NCBI GenBank assembly: GCA_032027145.1 | Contig: JAVSMP010000001.1 | Location: 1,888,903-1,952,902 of the forward strand | Source: Ignavibacterium sp. | Lineage (GTDB): Bacteria; Bacteroidota; Ignavibacteria; Ignavibacteriales; Ignavibacteriaceae | Direction of reading: 5' to 3' | DNA length: 64,000 nucleotides | In this document: positions 17,500 through 27,097 of the stretch, piece after piece | Layout: the number at the start of each line of letters is the position of its first letter | Position numbering within the stretch: position 1 is the stretch's first letter | Program-made: the position numbers and the translations under genes | Notes under the pieces: generated by a model | Seen by the model: only the letters and a program-made list of their open reading frames with translations | Told to the model about the DNA's origin: nothing | The model's database searches: none

Positions 17500-19311
17500 A
17501 TGATCAAACGACTTTCAGTTTTGTTTTTTGCTTTAGCTTTTATTTTTACAGCTAATGCACAAGTTGGACAAGAAAAAAGAATGGTGCTTGACCCAAATTA
17601 TGATGCACCAGTTTCTCATTCAATGAAATTACAAAAGATTAATTCATTTGGCGAATTATTTATGCAATCAGATTATGATTATGCTGGTAATAATGCTATT
17701 CCTAAAATGCTTGATCTTGCTGATATTGATGGCACCGATAATTTAGATCCATTTTTTGTTGGAATGAGAAGAGATAATTCTGTTACACCTGCGGTAGCCA
17801 GATATATACCTTTTGGTTATAGTGCATTTGGTGCCCCAATTGATGTTTTTAGCGCATTTGACCCAACTAAATCATTAGGATGGGGAACAACACAATTATG
17901 CGTTGGCGGTCCTTTAGATGGCAAAGCTCTTGTTATGGCGCATTCAGGGGGAACATCCTGGCATACAATTATTGATCTTGTAAACCTAGAGCCAGTTCAA
18001 CCTTTCCCAACTGTTACATTTGGAGGTAACTTCCCTGATTTCTATTATCAGGAAAATGGAACAATCTGGGCAATGGATACAAATGCAGATATTTTCGTAT
18101 CAACTGATCAGGGTGGAAGTTTTACTTTAGTATCTTCAGTAGGTGAGGGTGATACTACATTTGCTCCATCTGATGGTCCTTCTGAAAATCCTCTTTATGG
18201 TGCTGCTGGTGGTAAATATATGGCTACAGTAGGCGGCTGGAAAACTTTCTATCAGGGTGAAGACGGTTTATACTTATATTACACAACTGATTTTGGAAGT
18301 AATTGGACTGGAAAAGTTTTAGGTTTAGATGGTTATTTCAGTGTTGCGAATAATGTTAATTTAGCACCTTTCTTTGAAAACTTTGGTCAATTGAATGCTA
18401 ATATTGATGAAAGTGGTGTTGTTCACGTTGCTATTAATGGTTATGGTGCAGGAGTTAATGCTAACAGAGATACTATTAACGCTTTCCCACTCTTATACTG
18501 GAATAGTCGTGAAGAAGATTGGTTAGAAGTTTCTGTTCCTGCAGTTGCATTTGAACCAAGCAGTATAATGGTTGATAACAGACCAGGTAATGGAATAGGT
18601 CAGGCTTATCCAAACGTAAGTGTTACCGAAGATGGTCAGATTGTATTTGTTATATGGGCTGCTCCTGAATATACCGGAGCTGTTGGTTCAAGCCCAATAA
18701 ATATTTATCCTGGTGATGGTGGACAGTACACTTGGCCAATTTTTTATACAGACTTACAATGGGTAGTTTCAACTGACGGCGGAGTAAGCTGGTCAACACC
18801 TGCAGTGCTTGGTGATGCCAATGTATCCGAAACTTATCCAAGTGTTGCAAGAAGACTTGAAGTGCTTTCAAATGGCGATGTAGTAGCACACTTTTTATAC
18901 TTTATTGATGCTATTCCTGGTCAATCAGTATTTAATCCTCCATCAAGCGGTAATAACCCGCAAAACGGTAATGCTGCTGGTGATTGGATGTACCATAGTA
19001 TAGTGGTTGCTCAATTGACAGATGTTAATGAGAACCCAACAATAGTAAACAACTTTAATTTAGAGCAGAACTATCCAAATCCGTTTAACCCAAGCACAAC
19101 AATAAAATATTCTGTTGCTGAAAGAAGCAATGTAAATATTAAAGTTTATGATATGCTTGGTAAAGAAGTTGCAAACTTAGTTAATACAGTTAAAGAAGCT
19201 GGCTCATACGAAGTGAACTTTAACGCTTCTAACTTAGCATCCGGTATGTATGTTTATTCAATTACTGCTGGTAATTTTACTTCTTCTAAAAAAATGATGT
19301 TAATGAAGTAA
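17500..19311 (+). CDS. Secreted Asp-box (sialidase-like) protein with T9SS sorting domain
   Basis: A 603-residue exported protein. Residues 1-20 are a signal peptide (cleavage probably after ANA). At least three Asp-box motifs are visible: STDQGGSF near 200, TTDFGSNW near 263 and STDGGVSW near 423, which suggests a sialidase-type beta-propeller, though no catalytic set can be assigned. The last 80 residues are a type A T9SS sorting domain: EQNYPNPFNPSTTIKYS, VYDMLGKEV, ASGMYVYSI and the final KKMMLMK. The protein is probably carried across the outer membrane and anchored or released. It has a good RBS (AAAGGAGAT), tandem upstream promoters and its own terminator. Confidence 0.87.
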   Translation: MIKRLSVLFFALAFIFTANAQVGQEKRMVLDPNYDAPVSHSMKLQKINSFGELFMQSDYDYAGNNAIPKMLDLADIDGTDNLDPFFVGMRRDNSVTPAVARYIPFGYSAFGAPIDVFSAFDPTKSLGWGTTQLCVGGPLDGKALVMAHSGGTSWHTIIDLVNLEPVQPFPTVTFGGNFPDFYYQENGTIWAMDTNADIFVSTDQGGSFTLVSSVGEGDTTFAPSDGPSENPLYGAAGGKYMATVGGWKTFYQGEDGLYLYYTTDFGSNWTGKVLGLDGYFSVANNVNLAPFFENFGQLNANIDESGVVHVAINGYGAGVNANRDTINAFPLLYWNSREEDWLEVSVPAVAFEPSSIMVDNRPGNGIGQAYPNVSVTEDGQIVFVIWAAPEYTGAVGSSPINIYPGDGGQYTWPIFYTDLQWVVSTDGGVSWSTPAVLGDANVSETYPSVARRLEVLSNGDVVAHFLYFIDAIPGQSVFNPPSSGNNPQNGNAAGDWMYHSIVVAQLTDVNENPTIVNNFNLEQNYPNPFNPSTTIKYSVAERSNVNIKVYDMLGKEVANLVNTVKEAGSYEVNFNASNLASGMYVYSITAGNFTSSKKMMLMK

Positions 19312-19327
19312 TATGGTTCTTTAATTT

Positions 19328-19378
19328 AAAAGCGGGTGGCTTCTTGTGATTTAATTACAAACCATCCGCTTTTTTTAT
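19328..19378 (+). terminator. Rho-independent terminator of the Asp-box protein gene
   Basis: AAAAGCGGGTGG pairs with CCATCCGCTTTT, with an inner TTGT/ACAA pair, followed by a run of seven or more T. This is a strong stem with its T tract on the plus strand. Confidence 0.85.
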
Positions 19379-19435
19379 TTGAAATAAATCGATGAGATGA
19401 AAATATCTAATCTCAAAAAAAATAGTGGAGAAGAG

Positions 19436-22330
19436 ATGAAAAATTCGATTACAAAATTTTTTAGCATTGTGTTCGTTTCATTACTTTTTATCCCTTTTTT
19501 ACAAGCACAGACCGGTGTAGGTAAATTAAGTGGAAAGGTAATTGATGCGGTTACTAAGGAGCCTTTAATCGGCGCAAATATAATTCTTATCGGAACTCAA
19601 ACAGGTGCTGCTACTGATATCAACGGAGATTATTTTGTGTTAAATATTACTCCGGGTACCTATGATGTTAAAGCCAGTTATGTTGGTTATGCAGCTAAAA
19701 CTATTGAGGGAGTAAGAGTTGTTGCAGGAATAACTTATGAATTAAATATTGAACTTTCTACTGATTTTACTTTGGATGATATTGTTGTTGTTGATAGGAA
19801 GTTCTTTGAAGAGAAATCAACAAATACTGTAAAGGTTATAGACTCAGATCAGATATCAAAGCTGCCGGTACGAGGAGTTACAAATATTGCCTCTTTGCAA
19901 TCTGGTGTTGTTGTTTTGGAAGGCAGCGGCGGGCAATCTGGTAATGCTGCATTAAACGTACGAGGCGGCAGAAGCAATGAAGTACTATACATAATTGATG
20001 GTGTTCCGCAGAATAACCTTTATAGCGGCTCTTCAGCAGCACAAGTAAGTAATGTGGCTATTGAACAAATTTCTTTTCAGGTTGGCGGTTATGAAGCAAA
20101 ATATGGGCAGGCACAATCTGGTATTGTGAATGTTACTACCAAGTCAGGACAATCTACATATACAGTATTAGCTGATTTGCTTACTTCATCTTTTACTGAT
20201 AAATATGGATATAATTTGTATGCCGGTACCATTAGCGGACCGATTATCCCGGGAATATCTGAACATACAATATTTTTATCAGCTGAAAGAGGCTGGTATC
20301 AGAACGCAAATCCATCAGCTATTGGACTTTCATTTCCGTCTATAGGTAAAACATACGATGGATATCAGAATAATCCAGCAGGTGTGTGGAGATTATCAGG
20401 TAAGACAAATCACAGAATGGGTGATTTTTCATTAAATCTAAGCGGTTTGTATAATAGCAGAATCGCAAAGATAATAGATTACCGCAATCAAAAGAATAAT
20501 TCGCAATTTAATCCTGAATTTGCAGAGCAAAATATTTCGTTAAATTCAAGATTATCACAAACAATTAGCAACACTACTTTCTGGAATTTGAATTTTGGTT
20601 ATAAAGTTTATAATTACAAAAGATATCTTCCTGTATTGGAAGATAATCTTGAGATGTATGGCAATGCAGATTATTGGGAAAAGACTTTTGGTGTTTATTT
20701 AGCTGGTGATGGATTGAATCCTGCTAAACTCGGTCCTGACGGATTACCACTTCTAAATGCAGCTGGAAACAGAATTCAAATGTCGCTTGATGAAAATTCA
20801 GTTTTCAGACCTTATGGTTATTCCGGAAGCGGACTGTTTCAGAAAAGAGAAGATGGTGCATTCTTTATAGATGCTGATATTACAACACAAATTGATAATC
20901 ATCTGATAGAGTTTGGCGCTGGATACTCTCAGCATACTGTAAGAGGATATGGTGTTTTTGCAGGTCAATACGCATCTCAGCCAAACACACTTACAGAAAC
21001 TGAAAAATGGGAAGCATTGCAGCCTTTTGTGTATGGTTATGATGTTTCTGGAAAAAACAAAACTTCCACTGACGAGCCAAATCAGTTTTTAAGACCATAT
21101 AAACCAGATATAGCTTATGCTTATTTACAAGACAGATTTGAACTTAAAGATATTGTATTGAATATTGGTTTAAGGATGGACTATTTTAATTTGAAATCTT
21201 ATGTGTTAAAAAATCCTGCCTTACCATATGCTGGCGGAACTGATCCGGAAAACTTTGATGCAGGTGATTTTCAGATAAGAGATGCAGAAGTTGAATTATC
21301 TCCAAGAATTGGAATTGGATTCCCTGTTACAAGTGGAACTGTTTTCCATGCACAATATGGCAGATTTATTCAGCTTCCAATATTAAACGATGTTTACTTT
21401 GGACCTTACAGCTATAACGATTATCTAATTATGGCGCCACAGAGTGGATTTAATGGTGCTTTAAAGGCTGAAGAAACTATTCAGTATGAAGTTGGATTCA
21501 GACAATTGTTAAGCGATAACTCAGCATTAAATATTACTGCATTCTATAAGAATATTCGCGGATTAGTTAACGTACAAAATCACAAGTTCAGAAGAGTTGC
21601 TGGTGGCGAGCTTATAGATGCAATCTATCCTGAAAATTCTGATTTTGGAACTACAAAAGGATTAGCTCTTTCATTAGATGTAACTCACTTAAGTTATTTT
21701 AGTGTATCAGCGCAATATACTTTCCAGATTGCTGAGGGAACAGGTTCCTCAACATCATCAAACCAAACCGCAGTTTTCAGAAATCTTGATAATGCAGCTC
21801 CAAAGGTTATTGCACCATTAAATTTTGATCAAAGACATACAGGAATTATTAACATTGACTTTTATGTACCAAAAGGTGAATTAGGCTGGCTTGAAATGTT
21901 TAATGCTAATATGTTACTTTCATATAATAGCGGCAGACCTTACACTCCGATGGATCAATGGAATATATTAGGTGACAATACCATTTTCGCTAAAACTATC
22001 GGCTATGTTAACTCAGCCTATGGTCCTTCTTCATTTAGGATTGATTTGAAGTTAGAGAAAAGCTTTGCTATTGGAGATATTATTTTATCCCCATATCTAT
22101 GGATAGAAAACCTGCTTGATGCTGATAACATTACGAATGTTTATAGATCTACTGGCAGCCCAAGTAATTCTGGTTTCTTAAATACTTCAACTGGACAGTT
22201 GGTTGCTCAAAATAATGGTGAGGGATATGTTATGGATTATAAATCCTTAGAAAATAACCCTGCTAACTATGGTATTCCAAGATTGATTAAACTAGGCTTA
22301 AAGTTGAATTTCTCGAATATCAGTTTTTAA
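19436..22330 (+). CDS. TonB-dependent receptor with N-terminal carboxypeptidase-like domain
   Basis: An outer-membrane receptor of 964 residues. Signal peptide residues 1-25 end in LQAQ. A carboxypeptidase-regulatory-like domain follows (GKLSGKVIDAVTKEPLIGAN to about residue 105), then a plug domain with VRGGRSNEVLYIIDGVP and ESGIVN-like AQSGIVNVTTKSG, then a 22-strand-type barrel that ends in a terminal Phe, the usual outer-membrane signature. The frame also has an ATG at 19397, but 19436 has GGAG in front and puts the signal peptide at the N-terminus. The next gene encodes a giant secreted protein 36 bp on. The ligand is unknown. Confidence 0.9.
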   Translation: MKNSITKFFSIVFVSLLFIPFLQAQTGVGKLSGKVIDAVTKEPLIGANIILIGTQTGAATDINGDYFVLNITPGTYDVKASYVGYAAKTIEGVRVVAGITYELNIELSTDFTLDDIVVVDRKFFEEKSTNTVKVIDSDQISKLPVRGVTNIASLQSGVVVLEGSGGQSGNAALNVRGGRSNEVLYIIDGVPQNNLYSGSSAAQVSNVAIEQISFQVGGYEAKYGQAQSGIVNVTTKSGQSTYTVLADLLTSSFTDKYGYNLYAGTISGPIIPGISEHTIFLSAERGWYQNANPSAIGLSFPSIGKTYDGYQNNPAGVWRLSGKTNHRMGDFSLNLSGLYNSRIAKIIDYRNQKNNSQFNPEFAEQNISLNSRLSQTISNTTFWNLNFGYKVYNYKRYLPVLEDNLEMYGNADYWEKTFGVYLAGDGLNPAKLGPDGLPLLNAAGNRIQMSLDENSVFRPYGYSGSGLFQKREDGAFFIDADITTQIDNHLIEFGAGYSQHTVRGYGVFAGQYASQPNTLTETEKWEALQPFVYGYDVSGKNKTSTDEPNQFLRPYKPDIAYAYLQDRFELKDIVLNIGLRMDYFNLKSYVLKNPALPYAGGTDPENFDAGDFQIRDAEVELSPRIGIGFPVTSGTVFHAQYGRFIQLPILNDVYFGPYSYNDYLIMAPQSGFNGALKAEETIQYEVGFRQLLSDNSALNITAFYKNIRGLVNVQNHKFRRVAGGELIDAIYPENSDFGTTKGLALSLDVTHLSYFSVSAQYTFQIAEGTGSSTSSNQTAVFRNLDNAAPKVIAPLNFDQRHTGIINIDFYVPKGELGWLEMFNANMLLSYNSGRPYTPMDQWNILGDNTIFAKTIGYVNSAYGPSSFRIDLKLEKSFAIGDIILSPYLWIENLLDADNITNVYRSTGSPSNSGFLNTSTGQLVAQNNGEGYVMDYKSLENNPANYGIPRLIKLGLKLNFSNISF

Positions 22331-22366
22331 AATTTTGTAATATTTAAAGATATGAGGTCAATTAAA

Positions 22367-25300
22367 ATGAAAATAACCAAGAGTAAATACCCAAAATCTC
22401 TGATAATTATTTTATTATTGATACTAATCCCTGTTTCAATGGGATTTTTGGGTGATGATAAAAATGGAACTAAACCTATGCATTCTCAAACCTTATCAAA
22501 AGTTGCAGCAACAAATGATGAAGGTGGAAAAAAAGGAGATGCATACAGGCTGAATATCAATAATTTCAATTTACCTATGAACCGGAAAGGAATTCTTGCT
22601 GCAGTTAATATTGAAGATCCAAACCCGATTATTAGTGGCGCGGGTGGAAAATTTGGCGGACACGTTTTCCTTTTTTCAGGCGGCTTTATGTTAAGCGGAT
22701 ATGCAAATGGTACTCTTTTTGCAAATGCGGTTGCTTCTGCAAGTTTAATTGAAGATTATATACCTGGATTAGCTGGTTCAACTGGCGATAGCAGAGCTCA
22801 ATTATATGTAGTTAAAACCAGTGACCCTGCATTTGGTATTGCCTGGCAGGATTGGATAGATGCAGTTGATTTAGGAGCAGATTTTTATGATGGTGATGGT
22901 GATGGTGTTTATAATCCTGTTGATAAAAACGGTAATGGTGAATGGGACCTTGACGAAGATAAACCGGATATACTTGGTGATGAAACTGTATGGTGTGTGT
23001 ATTGGGATGGTGTTGCTGCAGCACAAAGACGGTTTAATAATGTTCCACCATACGGTATTGAAGTAAGACAAACTGTTTTTGCTTACGCTTCAGGCGGAGC
23101 AATAGGTAATTTGATATTCGTAAGATATCGATTTAAATATGTTGGATTAAATGATCCTAACGAGCCTGCTCAGCTTGATAGCGTGATTTTTGGAGTGTGG
23201 TCGGATGTTGATTTAGGAGAAGCTACTGATGATTTAGTGGGCTCCGATGTTGGAAGAAATGCTGGTTATACTTACAATGAAGGTCCAGATGATGAATATG
23301 GCTCTCAGCCTCCTTGTTTTCTGATAGACTTTTTTTCAGGCCCGGTTGATTTTATTCCAGGAGTTACTTTTAATGATGTTAATGGAAACGGAGTTTATGA
23401 CGATGGTATTGATACAGCTTTAGATACTGCCTATAGTTATCGCGGACAAACTATTGGTGTTCATACAATTCCAGGCGCAATGAATCTGCCAATGTCTTCA
23501 TTTGTTCAATACATAAACGGCGACCAATTACTTAGAGATCCGGATAATAGAGAACAGGCAAGGAACTATATGCTTGGAAAGAGAATCGATGGTTTAGATG
23601 TTGACCCTTGTACTTTTACTTATGGAAAAATGACAGGAGGAGTTGACTGTAATACCGTTGATCCTAAATTTTGGTTTTCTGGTGATCCCGTTGCTAATAA
23701 TGGTACTGGTTCTGGGTGGATAAGCCTAAAGGGTACCGATTGCCGTCAAATGACAAATACAGGTCCTTTTACACTGAGGAAAAATGAAGAGAAAGAAATC
23801 GTTGTTGCTTATGTGGTTGCTCAAGGTACCGATGCTTTGAATTCAGTAACAGTAGCAAAAGCTATTGATGATGGTGCACAAACTATCTTTAACCTTAATT
23901 TCCTTGCACCTTCAGCTCCACCAGCACCCGAAGTTATTACAGAAAGCAATGAGGATTTTATTGATTTAAGTTGGTCAACTTTCGATCAGTTGAAATATAA
24001 AAGCAAATCCTCAACCTGGGATGTAAAATTTGGTGGTTTTAATATTTATGCACTACAGACATTTAATACATCAGATCAGATCAACAATCAACCTAATAGT
24101 AAATTGATTGGTAGATATCAGGTAAAAGATTTTGTAAATAATCTATATGCTAAAGACGGAGCTACCGGGGCAATTGAAATACTATATGAAGCTGCTCCAT
24201 CATCAAATCTTTTGGATACAAATATTTATAAAGATCCTGAGTTAGGAAGAATCAGATTTAGAATTACTAAAGATCCTTTTACAAACGGTAATCTTATAAA
24301 AGGTAAACCATATTATTTCCTTGTTACTTCTTATGGAGTTAATTATGACTCTACAGCCTTAATAAATAAAGATGGTGGGGCTTATGGAAGTTATGGTAAT
24401 TATTATTTATCAGATCAAACTTTTGTTCAGGCAGTTGAAAATCCTAAAGCTCTTAATTTGGTTAAATCTATTATTATGGGTGAAGATATTTACAGACCTC
24501 CAGTTGAGCTTCAGGAAATCAGTGGCAATAATGGACCGGCAAAAGGCAAAATGCAGCTTGATATTGTTGAGAAGCATAATCTTACCGGTGATACATATAA
24601 TGTTAGTTTTTTCCAGGATAAATCAACCGAAAAGTTTTCTTCATTCTGGAAGCTAACTAATAAAACTACTAATTCAGTTCTTTTAGATTCAGCAAAATTC
24701 TATTTGTACAATAATAACGGAGTTAATTTTCAGACTACAGACGGATTTATAGTTAAGCTACAGGAAAAAGTTCCTAAACTTGGCAAATTAACTGCCTCGA
24801 CTTCAACTACTTGGTATAGTTCAGATACCACAAAGACTTATTTTAATTATTTAGCAAATAATATCCTTGACGGACAGAAACTTGCAAAAATGCCCGGCTC
24901 ACTATCAAATTTAAATACTAAGATTGTATCAGCATTTGATCTTAGAAATGTTGAATTAAGATTTGGTGAGCAAGGGAAAGCATACAGGTACTTAGTTGGT
25001 TTTGTTGGATCTAATCCGCCAACAAGAAGAGGCAGCTATGTTTATGCTGAAGGCGTAACAAGTAATAATCCATCTGTTCCTGCTAATCTTATTCCTCAAA
25101 TTGGAAAAATTGGTCAGGGATTTGTTGATGTACCATTTACTGCATGGGTTAAAGATGATGCTTATGGTGAAAGTAAGCAACTTGCAGTAGGATTTTTGGA
25201 ACGAGTTCAAAATGATGGTGGTAATCCTGATGGTATTTGGGATCCAGGTATCAATATTGAATCTAGTGCTGAATTTATTTTTATTTTTAATTCTCCATAC

Positions 25301-25945
25301 GACCCGAATGGTAATCAGCAGGAGTATAAAGGTAATTTTCCAGCCTCAAGTGAAGTTTGGGCTGATTTGAAAGGCTATACTATTCCGACGGATGCAAATG
25401 CAACTCAAACTCAAAGAGATATTGCACTGTCACCCTACTTCAATACTTTATATGTTGTTAGTATTCAAAAGAAAGATAGCGTTTCAAATTATTCAGCCGG
25501 AGATAAGTTTACAATTCCAGTAACAACTTATCCATATTCATCACTTGATGAATTTGAATTTACAACTGCTGTTGATGGGGCATTGACTGAAGATCAGGAA
25601 AGATCACTTTTTGACAAGGTTAATGTTTTCCCAAATCCAATGTATGGTTATAATCCTTATACAGCTTACAATGGTTTAGCAGCTGATGATCCATTTGTAA
25701 CTTTTACAAATTTACCAAATGAGGAAGTAACAATTAAAATTTATTCCTTGTCTGGTCAATTATTAAATACTCTGGTCAAAGACCCTGCATCTACCTCTCC
25801 ATTTTTATCCTGGAACTTACAGAATGAAGCTGGATTGAGAGTTGCATCAGGTTTATATCTGGCAATTGTTTCTTCACCTAAATACGGCGATAAAGTACTG
25901 AAGTTCTCGATTATTATGCCGCAAAAACAATTACCAAGATTTTAA
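22367..25945 (+). CDS. Giant secreted protein with Asp/Asn-rich loops and C-terminal FPNP domain
   Basis: A 1192-residue exported protein not assigned to a known family. A hydrophobic N-terminal segment (residues 8-27) acts as signal peptide. Near residue 175 is DGDGDGVYNPVDKNGNGEW and near 337 DVNGNGVYDDG, both calcium-binding-loop-like as in dockerin or thrombospondin-3 repeats. A fibronectin-like part starts near PPAPEVITESNEDFIDLSW. The C-terminus (from about 1086) has VFPNPMYGYNPY, IKIYSLSGQLL and ASGLYLAIV, a variant T9SS sorting domain. ATG 22367 is preferred to ATG 22352 because GAGG lies at the right distance. It is flanked by a TonB receptor and a PorV-like barrel. Confidence 0.75.
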   Translation: MKITKSKYPKSLIIILLLILIPVSMGFLGDDKNGTKPMHSQTLSKVAATNDEGGKKGDAYRLNINNFNLPMNRKGILAAVNIEDPNPIISGAGGKFGGHVFLFSGGFMLSGYANGTLFANAVASASLIEDYIPGLAGSTGDSRAQLYVVKTSDPAFGIAWQDWIDAVDLGADFYDGDGDGVYNPVDKNGNGEWDLDEDKPDILGDETVWCVYWDGVAAAQRRFNNVPPYGIEVRQTVFAYASGGAIGNLIFVRYRFKYVGLNDPNEPAQLDSVIFGVWSDVDLGEATDDLVGSDVGRNAGYTYNEGPDDEYGSQPPCFLIDFFSGPVDFIPGVTFNDVNGNGVYDDGIDTALDTAYSYRGQTIGVHTIPGAMNLPMSSFVQYINGDQLLRDPDNREQARNYMLGKRIDGLDVDPCTFTYGKMTGGVDCNTVDPKFWFSGDPVANNGTGSGWISLKGTDCRQMTNTGPFTLRKNEEKEIVVAYVVAQGTDALNSVTVAKAIDDGAQTIFNLNFLAPSAPPAPEVITESNEDFIDLSWSTFDQLKYKSKSSTWDVKFGGFNIYALQTFNTSDQINNQPNSKLIGRYQVKDFVNNLYAKDGATGAIEILYEAAPSSNLLDTNIYKDPELGRIRFRITKDPFTNGNLIKGKPYYFLVTSYGVNYDSTALINKDGGAYGSYGNYYLSDQTFVQAVENPKALNLVKSIIMGEDIYRPPVELQEISGNNGPAKGKMQLDIVEKHNLTGDTYNVSFFQDKSTEKFSSFWKLTNKTTNSVLLDSAKFYLYNNNGVNFQTTDGFIVKLQEKVPKLGKLTASTSTTWYSSDTTKTYFNYLANNILDGQKLAKMPGSLSNLNTKIVSAFDLRNVELRFGEQGKAYRYLVGFVGSNPPTRRGSYVYAEGVTSNNPSVPANLIPQIGKIGQGFVDVPFTAWVKDDAYGESKQLAVGFLERVQNDGGNPDGIWDPGINIESSAEFIFIFNSPYDPNGNQQEYKGNFPASSEVWADLKGYTIPTDANATQTQRDIALSPYFNTLYVVSIQKKDSVSNYSAGDKFTIPVTTYPYSSLDEFEFTTAVDGALTEDQERSLFDKVNVFPNPMYGYNPYTAYNGLAADDPFVTFTNLPNEEVTIKIYSLSGQLLNTLVKDPASTSPFLSWNLQNEAGLRVASGLYLAIVSSPKYGDKVLKFSIIMPQKQLPRF

Positions 25946-25947
25946 GC

Positions 25948-25985
25948 ATTCGTTTTTAGAAATGTAATCAATGAATGCATTTATT
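25948..25985 (+). terminator. Weak hairpin after the giant secreted protein
   Basis: GCATTC pairs with GAATGC around a loop of about 22 nt, followed by ATTTATTT. It is a weak candidate; read-through into the PorV-like gene is plausible. Confidence 0.3.
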
Positions 25986-26005
25986 TAACATATTGGAGTT
26001 TTAAA

Positions 26006-27022
26006 ATGAAAAATAATTTAATTCTATTATTTATCGTTCTCTTCAGTATATCATTATACTCAGGAGACAAGTCAAGAAAGGGTACCAACGGTGCAGACCA
26101 GTTACTTGTACCAGTAGGTGCCCGTAGTATAGCAACCAGCGGGGCATTTGTTGCTAATGTAGTGGGATTGGAAGCTATATATTATAATCCTGCCGGATTA
26201 GATATTAACCAGAGAACAGAGGCAATGTTTAGTTTTATGAATTATGTTGCAGATATCAATTTATCATATTTTGCTATTGGTACACAACTTGGAGATTTGG
26301 GCTCAATCGCAGTAAGCTTTAAGTCTTTTGATTTTGGAGATATTCCTGTTACTACCAATGAATTTCCTGATGGTACAGGCTACACATATTCTCCAAGCTT
26401 TATGACTATAGGTTTAACTTATTCTAAAGTTTTAACCGACAGAGTTTCAATCGGAACAAACTTAAAGCTGATTAGCGAAAGTATTGGTAATACAAATGCA
26501 AATGGTTTTGCTATCGATGCCGGTGTTCAATATAAATTTACTGATCAGCTCTCAATCGGAGCAGCTATTCATAATATTGGTCCAAATATGGTCTATGGCG
26601 GTCAGGATTTACGAGTTCAAACAGGTGTTCCAAATTCTGTTATTGGCGCTCCCAATGGTACCTATGAAGTAGTTGCTGAAGAATTCCAGATACCTAGTTA
26701 TTTTCAGTTGAGTTTGGCTTATAGAGAATCCTTTGACGAACAGAATATGTTGAATTTTGCCAGTTCTTTTACTGCAAATAACTCATTAGAAGATGCCTTC
26801 AATTTTGGGTTAGAGTACGGTTACATGAACACTTTTTTCCTTAGAGGCGGCTACCAGTTACTTACTGAAAATACTAAAAAATCAATATACGGATTTACAG
26901 CTGGTGCTGGTATAAATTATGACTTTTCCGATATTGGTGTTTCATTTGACTATGCTTACAGGGATGTAAAGGAGTTCCCAACTTCTAATCATATTTTCAC
27001 TGTAAAATTGTCTTTTCAATAA
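26006..27022 (+). CDS. PorV/PorQ-family outer-membrane barrel
   Basis: A 338-residue protein of the PorV/PorQ (UPF0164-like) family. After a signal peptide (residues 1-19) comes the family start GADQLLVPVGARSIATSGAF and AIYYNPAGLD, then alternating beta strands to the end. PorV is the T9SS shuttle that accepts cargo at the outer membrane. Its position after two secreted or receptor genes suggests a role in handling the neighbouring giant protein, which is an inference. The RBS is GGAG at 25994-25997. A strong terminator follows. Confidence 0.87.
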   Translation: MKNNLILLFIVLFSISLYSGDKSRKGTNGADQLLVPVGARSIATSGAFVANVVGLEAIYYNPAGLDINQRTEAMFSFMNYVADINLSYFAIGTQLGDLGSIAVSFKSFDFGDIPVTTNEFPDGTGYTYSPSFMTIGLTYSKVLTDRVSIGTNLKLISESIGNTNANGFAIDAGVQYKFTDQLSIGAAIHNIGPNMVYGGQDLRVQTGVPNSVIGAPNGTYEVVAEEFQIPSYFQLSLAYRESFDEQNMLNFASSFTANNSLEDAFNFGLEYGYMNTFFLRGGYQLLTENTKKSIYGFTAGAGINYDFSDIGVSFDYAYRDVKEFPTSNHIFTVKLSFQ

Positions 27023-27042
27023 CAGAAACATAGTGTAAATTT

Positions 27043-27076
27043 AAAGCGTCTATTAGTAACAATAGACGCTTTTTTA
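27043..27076 (+). terminator. Rho-independent terminator after the PorV-like gene
   Basis: AAAGCGTCTATT (27043-27054) pairs with AATAGACGCTTT (27061-27072) around AGTAAC, followed by T residues. Twelve perfect base pairs. Confidence 0.92.
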
Positions 27077-27097
27077 TTTAATATAGAAAAAAACTGA

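Noticed and set aside
22812-23071. His-rich minus-strand reading frames
   Set aside because: They are the antisense shadow of the GATGGT-rich Asp/Gly loop region of the giant secreted protein.
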